A stretch of DNA of 18,963 nucleotides from DASUGM01 sp036274055 (GTDB taxonomy: Bacteria > Acidobacteriota > Vicinamibacteria > Vicinamibacterales > SCN-69-37), in assembly GCA_036274055.1 (NCBI GenBank), contig DASUGM010000110.1, positions 1 through 18,963 on the forward strand, given 5' to 3'. The stretch's first letter is position 1; each line of letters begins with the position of its first letter. Both the position numbers and the translations under genes were made by a program. The notes under the pieces are model-generated. The model saw only the letters and a program-made list of their open reading frames with translations. It ran no database searches and was not told the origin of the DNA. Positions 1 through 7,888 of this stretch are shown one piece after another.

Positions 1-1
1 C

Positions 2-634
2 TTGCTCGGCCCCAACGGGGCCGGCAAGACGACGTTGATCAAAGCGATCGCGGGACGCCTGCAGCTCGATCGCGGCACCGTGCGGCTGTTCGGGCGCACG
101 CTGCAGCGGACCGATCCGCGACCGGAGCTCGGCGTCGTGCCGCAGGAGCTGGCGCTCTACGACCTGCTCACCGCCCGCGAGAATCTCGAGGTGTTCGGCC
201 GGCTGTACGGCGTCAGCAAAGCGGACATCGGCGCCCGCGTCGAGTGGGCACTCGGCTGGTCCGACCTGAAGGATCGCGCCGACGAACCCACGAAGCGATT
301 CTCCGGAGGGATGAAGCGCCGCCTCAACATCGCCTGCGGCCTGCTGCACGCGCCGAGGGTCGTGCTGCTCGATGAGCCGACCGTCGGCGTCGATCCGCAG
401 AGCCGCGATCGCATCTACGAAATGCTCGCCGCGTTACGGCGCGACGGCGTGTCGATCGTCCTGACAACGCACCACCTCGAGGAAGCCGAGCGCCGCTGCG
501 AGCGCATCCTGATCATCGATCACGGCCGCATCGTTGCCGCCGGCACGCTCGAGGCGCTGCTGGCCAGGAGCGGCGGCGGCGCCACGTTGCAATCCGCGTT
601 CATCGCCCTCACGGGCAGGGAGCTCCGCGAATGA
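2..634 (+). CDS. ABC transporter ATP-binding protein (5' truncated by window edge)
   Basis: Nucleotide-binding subunit of an ABC-2 type exporter; it would hydrolyse ATP at the inner face of the membrane to drive the permease encoded next. The 210 visible residues contain Walker A GPNGAGKT (3-10), a Q-loop in VVPQE (45-49), the signature SGGMKRRLNIA (about 101-111), Walker B VVLLDEP (120-126) and an H-loop TTHH (155-158). The first visible codon is TTG inside the strand leading into Walker A, so the true start lies a few dozen codons before the window. The stop overlaps the permease start as ATGA (631-634), indicating translational coupling. The fold resembles DrrA/CcmA-type multidrug or polysaccharide exporter ATPases. 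The substrate cannot be told. Confidence 0.95.
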   Translation: MLGPNGAGKTTLIKAIAGRLQLDRGTVRLFGRTLQRTDPRPELGVVPQELALYDLLTARENLEVFGRLYGVSKADIGARVEWALGWSDLKDRADEPTKRFSGGMKRRLNIACGLLHAPRVVLLDEPTVGVDPQSRDRIYEMLAALRRDGVSIVLTTHHLEEAERRCERILIIDHGRIVAAGTLEALLARSGGGATLQSAFIALTGRELRE

Positions 635-1923
635 TCGCCACACTGCTTCGCATCGGCTGGATCACGTTCAAGCGCGATCGCGTGGTGAAGGCGTTGACCT
701 TTGCCGTGCCGATTGTGTTCTTCTCGATTTTCGCGACGGTCTTCAGCAACCAGCGCGACGTCACCAGGCGCATCAAGATCGCCGTCGTCGACGAAGACCA
801 ATCGGCCTTCTCGCAGAAGCTGGTCGCGGCCTTGAAAAAAGAAGGCGCGCTCAGCGTCCGCACGGCGAGCGGTGACGACCAGGAGGGACCGGCGCTCGAC
901 CGCGCCGGCGCCGAAGCACTGGTCAAAGCGGGCACCGTGCCCGTCGCGGTCGTGCTGCCGAAAGGGCTTGGCGTCTCGCCGCAACTGTGGCCGGACGGGT
1001 CGGCATCGGGCAACCGGCCCTCACCGAAGGTCGCCCTGCTTTCGGACGTCTCCGATCCAATCGCGCCGCAAGTCGTCCAGGGCTTGCTGCAGAAGGTCAG
1101 TTTTACCGCGGCGCCCGAAGTCATGGCGACCGAAGGCATCGCGATGTTCGAGCGCTACACCGGTCCGCTGACGCCGGCGCAACGCCAGTCGTTCGATCGG
1201 TGGTCGAAGTCGATCGCTCCCGGAGGGTCGGACCCCAACGCCACGGCCAGCCCCCGGTCGTTGTCGACGATGGGACTGGCCACTGAGGTCGTCGACGTCA
1301 TGCAGAAGGATTCGCGGAAGAGCAACACCATCTCCTTCTTCGCCGCCGGGGTCGGCGTGATGTTCCTGCTCTTCACATGCGCAGGCGCCGGAGGCGCGCT
1401 GCTCGAAGAGGAAGAGTCCGGAACGCTTGGGCGCCTGGTCAGTTCGCGCGCCGGCATGTCCGGCGTGCTGCTCGGCAAATGGCTGTTCATCGCGCTGATG
1501 GGCATGGCGCAGATGGCGATCATGTTCAGTTGGGGCGCCGTGGTGTTCGGACTGCCGCTGTTCTCACACCTGCCAGGCTTCCTGATCATGACGGCCGTCA
1601 CCGCCGCCGCGGCCGCCGGCTTCGGCCTCGTTCTCGCGACGCTCAGCCGCACGCGCGCGCAGCTCTCCGGGCTCGGGACGATTGTGATCCTCTCGATGTC
1701 CGCGCTCGGTGGCAGCATGTTTCCGCGATTCCTGATGAGCGACACGATGCAGCAGGCCGGCCTCCTGACCTTCAACGCCTGGGCGCTCGACGGTTACCTG
1801 AAAGTCTTCTGGCGCGACGCGCCGCTGGTGCAGCTCTGGCCGCAGGTCCTGGTGCTCGCGTCGCTGGCGCTGATCTTTCTCGCGGCGGCGCGCCTGTTCG
1901 CACGCCGCTGGGAAAGCGCGTAG
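631..1923 (+). CDS. ABC-2 type transporter permease
   Basis: Membrane subunit of the exporter whose ATPase is immediately upstream. The 430 residues show one N-terminal membrane span (about 21-38), a long extracytoplasmic region (about 40-230), and a C-terminal membrane block with spans near 233-254, 280-305, 315-338, 345-365 and 404-423. This is the ABC-2/YhfP-like layout of NodJ/DrrB-type permeases with a large periplasmic loop. The acidic stretch EEEESGT (259-265) after the second span is the usual cytoplasmic coupling segment of this family. The ATG overlaps the ATPase stop, which fixes the start and implies a 1:1 operon. It may export a drug, lipid or polysaccharide; nothing nearby decides which. 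Confidence 0.92.
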   Translation: MIATLLRIGWITFKRDRVVKALTFAVPIVFFSIFATVFSNQRDVTRRIKIAVVDEDQSAFSQKLVAALKKEGALSVRTASGDDQEGPALDRAGAEALVKAGTVPVAVVLPKGLGVSPQLWPDGSASGNRPSPKVALLSDVSDPIAPQVVQGLLQKVSFTAAPEVMATEGIAMFERYTGPLTPAQRQSFDRWSKSIAPGGSDPNATASPRSLSTMGLATEVVDVMQKDSRKSNTISFFAAGVGVMFLLFTCAGAGGALLEEEESGTLGRLVSSRAGMSGVLLGKWLFIALMGMAQMAIMFSWGAVVFGLPLFSHLPGFLIMTAVTAAAAAGFGLVLATLSRTRAQLSGLGTIVILSMSALGGSMFPRFLMSDTMQQAGLLTFNAWALDGYLKVFWRDAPLVQLWPQVLVLASLALIFLAAARLFARRWESA

Positions 1924-1927
1924 AGCC

Positions 1928-1976
1928 GTGCGAGGTGCGCCGTGCGAGGCGCGCCATGCGAAGTGCGCCGTGCGTA
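1928..1976 (+). repeat. GTGCGNN heptamer tandem repeat (7 units)
   Basis: Seven consecutive 7-bp units fill the gap between the permease stop and the GH15 start: GTGCGAG, GTGCGCC, GTGCGAG, GCGCGCC, ATGCGAA, GTGCGCC, GTGCGTA. The last two positions alternate partly between AG and CC, giving a 14-bp higher period. A related GTGCCNN array lies at 15468-15558. Function is not known. Confidence 0.8.
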
Positions 1977-1993
1977 CCGCATAATGAGGCTCG

Positions 1994-3784
1994 GTGCGCA
2001 TCGAAGACTACGCCGTCATTGGCGACACGCAGACGGCCGCGATCGTTGGACGCGATGGATCGATCGACTGGCTCTGTCTTCCACGGTTCGACTCCGGCGC
2101 CTGCTTTGCCGCGCTCCTCGGCGCGGCGGAGAACGGGCGGTGGTTGATCGCGCCGGCGGACCGCGTCCGCGCCGTGCGGCGCCGCTACCTCGACGACACC
2201 GCCGTCCTGGTCACTGAATTCGAAACCGAGACCGGGGTCGTCGAACTCGTCGACGCGATGCCGATCCGGCAGACCGAGCCCGATGTCATCCGCATCGCGC
2301 GGTGCGTGCGCGGCACGGTCAACATGCAGCTCGAATTGATCGTCCGCTTCGACTACGGCAGCGTGGTCCCGTGGGTGCGCACGATCGACGGGGTCCTGCG
2401 CGCCGTCGCCGGGCCCGATGCGATCGCGCTGTGGTCCCCGGTCGAACTCCACGGCGAGGGGCTGACGACACGAGCCTCGTTCACCTTGCGCGCGGGCGAA
2501 GCCATGCCGTTCGTGCTGATGTGGCATCCGTCGCACGAGCCGCTGCCGAAGCCGGTCGACGCGATCACCGCGCTCGGCGAAACGATCGACTGGTGGCAGG
2601 CCTGGTCGGCCAAGTGCAGCTTCACCGGCGAATGGCGCGACGCCGTCGTGCGGTCGTTGATCACGCTCAAGATGCTCACCTTCGCGCCCACCGGCGGCAT
2701 CGTCGCTGCGGTGACGACGTCACTGCCCGAGGCGATCGGCGGCGCGCGCAACTGGGACTATCGCTTCTGCTGGATCCGTGACGCGACGTTCACCCTCTAT
2801 TCGCTGATGACCGCCGGCTACACCGGCGAGGCGGTCGCCTGGCGCGACTGGCTTCTGCGCGCCGCGGCCGGGGAGGCCGTCAAGCTCCAGACGTTGTACG
2901 GCGCCGCCGGCGAACGCCGGCAGCCCGAGCTGATCCTCGACTGGCTGCCGGGCTACGAGCAGTCGCGGCCGGTGCGCATCGGTAACGCCGCCGTCGATCA
3001 GCGCCAACTGGATATCTACGGCGAACTGCTCGATGCGCTCCACGTCGCCCGGAAGTCGGGCATCAACTCCGACGTCCACGCCTGGTCGCTGGAGAAAGTG
3101 CTGCTGCAGTTTCTCGCCACGGCCTGGCGCGAACCGGACGAGGGCATCTGGGAAGTTCGCGGTCCGCGGCGTCATTTCACGCACTCGAAAGTGATGTCAT
3201 GGGTCGCGTTCGATCGCGCGGTCAAGGCCGTCGAGCAATTCGGCCTCGACGGGCCGGTCGAGGCCTGGCGCGCGACGCGCGACGAGATTCATGCCGAGGT
3301 CTGCCGGGAGGCGTTCAACCCCGACGTCAACGCGTTCACGCAGTACTACGGTTCGTCGGCGGCCGACGCGAGTCTGCTGTTGATCCCGCTGGTCGGCTTT
3401 CTGCCGGCCACCGACACGCGGGTCCTGGGCACCGTGGCGCACGTCGAACGCGAGCTGATCGAGGACGGCTACGTCCGCCGCTACCGCACCATCGGACGCG
3501 AACACGTCGACGGGCTGCCGGCCGGAGAAGGGACCTTTCTCGCCTGCAGTTTCTGGCTCGCCGATAACTACGCGCTGCAGGGCCGGCTCAACGAGGCGCG
3601 CGGGCTGTTCGAACGCCTGCTGGCGATTCGCAATGACGTCGGCTTGCTGGCCGAGGAGTACGAGCCCGGACTGAAGCGGCAGTTGGGCAACTTCCCGCAG
3701 GCGTTTTCGCACGTCTCGCTCGTCAACACCGTGTTCAATCTCACCCGGCCGGTAGGCCCGGCCAAGGATCGCCACACCTCATGA
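1994..3784 (+). CDS. Glycoside hydrolase family 15 protein (glucoamylase/trehalase-like)
   Basis: Predicted inverting alpha-glucosidase of the GH15 family, which includes bacterial glucoamylases and mycobacterial-type trehalases; it would release glucose from trehalose or alpha-glucans. The 596 residues match the usual length of about 600. The N-terminal beta-sandwich opens with IEDYAVIGDTQTAAIVGRDG followed by SIDWLCLPRFDS. The (alpha/alpha)6 barrel carries RNWDYRFCWIRDATFTLYSL (252-271), GIWEVRG (384-390) with E387 as candidate general acid, and LLAEEYEPG (551-559) with E554/E555 as candidate base. No signal peptide is evident, so it is likely cytoplasmic. GTG at 1994 is chosen because the family motif starts at residue 3 and GAGG lies at 1986-1989. 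The stop overlaps the next gene (ATGA, 3781-3784). Trehalase and glucoamylase cannot be separated by eye. Confidence 0.93.
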   Translation: MRIEDYAVIGDTQTAAIVGRDGSIDWLCLPRFDSGACFAALLGAAENGRWLIAPADRVRAVRRRYLDDTAVLVTEFETETGVVELVDAMPIRQTEPDVIRIARCVRGTVNMQLELIVRFDYGSVVPWVRTIDGVLRAVAGPDAIALWSPVELHGEGLTTRASFTLRAGEAMPFVLMWHPSHEPLPKPVDAITALGETIDWWQAWSAKCSFTGEWRDAVVRSLITLKMLTFAPTGGIVAAVTTSLPEAIGGARNWDYRFCWIRDATFTLYSLMTAGYTGEAVAWRDWLLRAAAGEAVKLQTLYGAAGERRQPELILDWLPGYEQSRPVRIGNAAVDQRQLDIYGELLDALHVARKSGINSDVHAWSLEKVLLQFLATAWREPDEGIWEVRGPRRHFTHSKVMSWVAFDRAVKAVEQFGLDGPVEAWRATRDEIHAEVCREAFNPDVNAFTQYYGSSAADASLLLIPLVGFLPATDTRVLGTVAHVERELIEDGYVRRYRTIGREHVDGLPAGEGTFLACSFWLADNYALQGRLNEARGLFERLLAIRNDVGLLAEEYEPGLKRQLGNFPQAFSHVSLVNTVFNLTRPVGPAKDRHTS

Positions 3785-5352
3785 GCCGCGCCGCGCTCGT
3801 CTCGCTCACGATCGCCGTACTCGTGGCCGCCGGTTCGTGCGATGGAGGTCGACCCGAGACGGCCGCCGAGCGCGTTGATATCGGACTCAATGTGCTCGCT
3901 GACGGGTCGGTCGAAGTTCGAGAAACGATCGTCTTGCGTGCCACTCCGAACGGCGGCGCGAGGTTCGAGCGCGTGATTCGCAAGCGGCACGCCGACGCGC
4001 TCTTCGATCTTGCCGCGACGATCGACGGCCGGCCGGCGCCGGAAGGACGCGGGCCTGGTCAGATTCGCGTGCAGAACGGACGTCCGACGCGAGTCCGTTT
4101 CGAATTCGACCCGACGCCGAATCCGACGCGGACGCTGACGTTGCAGTACCGCGTCGCCGGCGTCGTCGCGGTGTCCGGAGGCCGCGGGCGCTTCGAATGG
4201 GAGGCGCTGGCGCCGCAGCGCCGCTTCGACATCGCCGACACGCGCATCGAACTGGCGCTTCCCGAACGCACCGTCCAGTACGGACCCGCGGGTGTCGCCG
4301 AGGCCGGCTGGACCGTCAACGAGACCGCGCGCGGCATCACCTCCGAACGCCGAAATCTCCCGCGTGACGAAGCCGCCACTCTCGTCGCCACCATCTCGAC
4401 GACGACGATGGCGCTGGCGGAGCCGCGCTGGCAGTTCAACGAAGCAAAGAGCGAGGAGTTCATGCCGGCGTTTCTGTCCGGCGCGATTTTCATCCTGGTC
4501 ATTGGCGCCGGCGTGATCTGGATCGTGCGCTTTCAGCACCCGCGGCCGCAGCCGGGTGTCGATGCGCCGCCAGGCGTCGAGCTCGCGACCAGTCCGGTGC
4601 TGCAGTCGGCGATTGCCCAACGGCTCCGACGAGGATCGGCCGATGGCCCGCTCGCGGCCATTGTCGATCTCGGGATGCGCCGCCGGCTCGAGGTCCGCGA
4701 AGATGCGGAGCGTCAGGTCGCCGTTCTTCCCGGCCCGGACCGTGACGCCGTGCTCGCGCACGAACAGATCCTCCTCGATCAACTCTGGCTGCAGCAGTCC
4801 CGCACGATGCCGGTTCGCGGTCTGCGAGTCTCGGTGATGCGGAACAGCCGCGCGTTCTCACGCGCGGTCGGCGACGATCTGGTCAGCGCCGGGCTGGCGG
4901 ATCGAAACCGCATCGGGGTCCGCAATGGTCTGCGCGCCGCCGGCGTCGCGGTCCTCGGCCTGGCAGTGGTCTGCTTCGTGATCGTGGGCGTCCTCCTCGG
5001 CGACTACGGCCCGTGGCCGATCGCGATGCCCGGCAGCATCCTCATCGTCGGCGCCGCGTTGTTGATTTACAGCGCGGCGTTCTCGATCCTCACGCCCGAG
5101 GGCGTTCGGCAGTCATTCGGGGTTCGACAGCGCATCCGCGAGATGCGCGCCGGCCGTGCCGACGGCAGCGCTCCGGCAGCGCGCGCGTTCGCGGCCGGGC
5201 TGCCGCTGGCGATCGCCGCGGGATTCGGTCCGCGTTGGCAGAAGCAGCACGCGCCAGATCTCAGTGATGACGGCGCGTTTGCGTGGCTGGCGCCGGCGGC
5301 CGGCGAGTCCCGTGCGACGCTGCTGGCGCGATTGATCAAGCCCGCCAGATGA
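3781..5352 (+). CDS. DUF2207-type predicted membrane protein
   Basis: A 523-residue protein resembling the DUF2207 (YciQ-like) family, whose function is unknown. It has an N-terminal secretion signal (1-20) with Cys20 in AGSC, a poor but possible lipobox. The extracytoplasmic beta-rich domain (about 30-225) contains the family-like VDIGLNVLADGSVEVRETI. A membrane span follows at 230-250, then a cytoplasmic helical region (260-380), two further spans (384-407 and 414-435) and a C-terminal cytoplasmic tail. The start overlaps the GH15 stop by four bases, so the two are probably co-translated. That pairing hints at a link to carbohydrate metabolism but does not prove it. Confidence 0.82.
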   Translation: MSRAALVSLTIAVLVAAGSCDGGRPETAAERVDIGLNVLADGSVEVRETIVLRATPNGGARFERVIRKRHADALFDLAATIDGRPAPEGRGPGQIRVQNGRPTRVRFEFDPTPNPTRTLTLQYRVAGVVAVSGGRGRFEWEALAPQRRFDIADTRIELALPERTVQYGPAGVAEAGWTVNETARGITSERRNLPRDEAATLVATISTTTMALAEPRWQFNEAKSEEFMPAFLSGAIFILVIGAGVIWIVRFQHPRPQPGVDAPPGVELATSPVLQSAIAQRLRRGSADGPLAAIVDLGMRRRLEVREDAERQVAVLPGPDRDAVLAHEQILLDQLWLQQSRTMPVRGLRVSVMRNSRAFSRAVGDDLVSAGLADRNRIGVRNGLRAAGVAVLGLAVVCFVIVGVLLGDYGPWPIAMPGSILIVGAALLIYSAAFSILTPEGVRQSFGVRQRIREMRAGRADGSAPAARAFAAGLPLAIAAGFGPRWQKQHAPDLSDDGAFAWLAPAAGESRATLLARLIKPAR

Positions 5353-5392
5353 TGCGGCGCCGGATGTAGACTCGATCGCGCTCCTTGGCACG

Positions 5393-7888
5393 ATGACACC
5401 CGTATCGCCGATCGCAAGCCCGGCGCCTGGCGCGACCTACGATCGCGGATCGCTGATCCGGTTTCTGCGCGATGCGATCTTGTGGAACCTCGCGCTCTTC
5501 GCCTTGATCCGGCTGCCGTGGGTGGCCGATCACGTCATCGACGCGCTCATCCGCTTTCAAACCACGCTGATTGCCTGGTACGGCGCGCGCCCGGCGCCGG
5601 GCATCGTCGTCGCCAGCAACTGCAGCGGCGCCGACGTCGCGGCACTCTGCATTGGTGTGACACTGTCCTATCCGGTCGCGTGGCGGCGTCGCGTGGTCGG
5701 TGCCGCAGTTGGCGTTGCCGGCATCGTGGCGGTCAATGCCGTCCGAATCGCGACGTTGTACGCGGTCGCGTCGTCGCCGGAGCGGCTCAACCTTCTGCAT
5801 CTGTACGTGTGGCCGGTGCTGCTGACGTTGTTCACCGTCGGCTACGTCTGGATCTGGATGCGTCGGAGCGAGCGTCCGCTGCAAGTGGCCGCCGGCTGGC
5901 GCCAATTCTTCATCTGGTCGCTGATCGGGCTCGCCGTTTACGCGGTCACGGTGCCGTGGACATTCTCGAGCGCATGGCTCGCGACCGTCGGCGTGTGGAC
6001 AGCGTCGGCGGGCGCCGCCGTTCTCAACAACATCGGGACGACGGTGAGTGCGAGCGGTGCGACGCTGACGACTTCGCGAGGCGCCTTCCTGGTGACGCAG
6101 GAGTGTCTGCTGACGCCGATCGTGCCGCTCTATCTCGCCGCGATCGTGTCGGCGCCGTTATCGCGACGCCGGCGCGCCGTTGGCGTCCTGTTGGCGCCGC
6201 TGCTGTTCTTCGTTCTCGGCGTCGCACGGCTGCTCCTGCTGGCGTTGCCGCCATTTCTGGTCGATCGGCCGGCGCTGCTCGCGCACGGGTTCTATCAGAT
6301 TCTCGCCGGCGTGCTGCTCATCGTGCTGGCGGCGCACATCGCCGAGCGTCGAGCCGGCGCATGGGCGGCGACCTCGCGCACGCTGCTGGCGCTGGTCGGC
6401 TTCGGTGCTGCCGCGATCGTCGCGAGTCTGATCTGGTCGCCGGTCCTGTTCGGCGCGGCGCGTAGCGTGCCGGCGCTGTACTCGTCGGCGCTGGTCCGCG
6501 TCGACGTCGACGAGCAGGGCGCGTTGGCGCTGCTGCCCGCATTTCAAGTCGCCCTCGTGACGGGTTTATGGATCGCGCTCACCGGCGCCACCCGTGCGCG
6601 CGCGCTGGCGTGGGGAATCGGCGTCAGCGGCGCCTCGCAACTGATCGTGCTGGCCGGACTCAGTGCGGCCGACGCCGTCGGATGGTCAGTGCACGCGTTG
6701 ATCATCCGCGCCTGCGCCATCGGCGTCCCGGTGATCGTCTCGGTCTCGTGGCCCTTCGCTCGGGGAACCGTGGCGGGAGATCCCGTCTATCGCCGGTTCT
6801 GGAACGACGTCGGTGAGGAGTTCCCGAGCCTCACCGGCGCGGCCTCGACGACCTACTACTTCGAGAACGAGCGGCGCTTGATCGCCGGGGCGCTCGGCTC
6901 GCTCGAGGGGCAGCTCATTCTCAAGACCGATCTCTGGGACGAGGCCAAGAACACGCGGATCATGCAGTGGGCCGCCGATCAGGGCGCCCGCGTCGTCGCC
7001 ATCGACATCTCCGAACCCATCGTCCGCCAGGCGCGCGAGGCCTTCGGGGCGCGCCCCTTGCGTCCCGCGGTCAGCGATGTGCGGCGGCTGCCGTTTTCTG
7101 ATGGCGCATTCGACGCGATCTACTCGATGGGCACGGTCGAGCACTTCGTCGAGACCGAGGCGAGCGTCGTCGAGCTCGCGCGCGTGCTGCGCCCAGGCGG
7201 CCGCTTGATTCTCGGTGTGCCGAATCGCCACGACCCGTTCCTGCGGCCGCTGATGGTCGCGGCCCTCTCTCGACTGGGGCTGTACGGATACGGCTTCGAG
7301 AAGAGCTATTCGCGCCGGGAGCTGCGGCAACTCGCCGAACACGCGGGCCTCGCGGTTCGCGACGCGACCGGGATTCTGTTCATGCCGGGCTGGCTGCGAA
7401 TGTTCGACCTCTGGTGCCATACACGAGCGCGGGGGCTTTCGTGGATCGCGGGAGCGATGCTCAGGCCGTTCGTCTGGATCGATGCGCACGTCCCGATGGC
7501 GCGGCGCCACGGCTATTTGATTGCCGTCGTTGCCGAAAAACCGGCGTCGGCCGGCAGGGAGTACGTCGTCGACGCGCATCGCTGCGATCCGGCACAGTTG
7601 CGATCGCTCCCGCGGCTGCAGCGCCTCTTCGACGATCTGATTCGCGAGTTGCAGTTGCGGCCGGTGGAGCCGCCGGTATGGCATGTGTTTTCCGGCCCCG
7701 GCGGAATTACCGGCGCGGTCGTGCTCGCGGAATCTCACCTGACGATTCATACGTATCCCGAAGCGGGTCTGGCGGCAATCAATTTGTACTGCTGCCGGCC
7801 GTCGGCGTCGTGGGATTGGGACCGCCGCCTGCGTGAAACGCTCGGCGCGCGCGCGGTGACCGTCCGCGAACTCCATCGAGGTTCGTAG
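5393..7888 (+). CDS. Tandem exosortase-like / methyltransferase-fold / SpeD-like fusion membrane protein
   Basis: An 831-residue multidomain protein. Exosortase-like unit 1 (about 20-165) has SNCSGAD with Cys77, NAVRI with Arg118 and LLHLYVW with His136, the Cys/Arg/His triad of exosortases and archaeosortases, which cleave and transfer C-terminal membrane-anchored sorting signals. Unit 2 (about 210-320) repeats this with Cys238 (TQECLLT), Arg279 (GVARLLL) and His298 (AHGFYQ). Further spans run to about 455. Residues 463-716 are a class I methyltransferase fold: VVAIDIS, LPFSDGAFDAIYS and LRPGGRLILGVPN are clear, but the motif I position reads LKTDLWDEAKN rather than a glycine-rich loop. Residues 722-831 are a full SpeD-like domain with AESHLTIHTYPE: Ser781 (pyruvoyl precursor), His786 and Cys801. 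The ATG at 5393 has no strong Shine-Dalgarno. The next gene starts directly after the stop. The domain calls are firm, the overall function unknown. Confidence 0.9.
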   Translation: MTPVSPIASPAPGATYDRGSLIRFLRDAILWNLALFALIRLPWVADHVIDALIRFQTTLIAWYGARPAPGIVVASNCSGADVAALCIGVTLSYPVAWRRRVVGAAVGVAGIVAVNAVRIATLYAVASSPERLNLLHLYVWPVLLTLFTVGYVWIWMRRSERPLQVAAGWRQFFIWSLIGLAVYAVTVPWTFSSAWLATVGVWTASAGAAVLNNIGTTVSASGATLTTSRGAFLVTQECLLTPIVPLYLAAIVSAPLSRRRRAVGVLLAPLLFFVLGVARLLLLALPPFLVDRPALLAHGFYQILAGVLLIVLAAHIAERRAGAWAATSRTLLALVGFGAAAIVASLIWSPVLFGAARSVPALYSSALVRVDVDEQGALALLPAFQVALVTGLWIALTGATRARALAWGIGVSGASQLIVLAGLSAADAVGWSVHALIIRACAIGVPVIVSVSWPFARGTVAGDPVYRRFWNDVGEEFPSLTGAASTTYYFENERRLIAGALGSLEGQLILKTDLWDEAKNTRIMQWAADQGARVVAIDISEPIVRQAREAFGARPLRPAVSDVRRLPFSDGAFDAIYSMGTVEHFVETEASVVELARVLRPGGRLILGVPNRHDPFLRPLMVAALSRLGLYGYGFEKSYSRRELRQLAEHAGLAVRDATGILFMPGWLRMFDLWCHTRARGLSWIAGAMLRPFVWIDAHVPMARRHGYLIAVVAEKPASAGREYVVDAHRCDPAQLRSLPRLQRLFDDLIRELQLRPVEPPVWHVFSGPGGITGAVVLAESHLTIHTYPEAGLAAINLYCCRPSASWDWDRRLRETLGARAVTVRELHRGS

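Noticed and set aside
3568..4782. 404-codon open frame on the minus strand
   Set aside because: It is antisense to the GH15 and DUF2207 genes, with no motif and an Arg-heavy composition.
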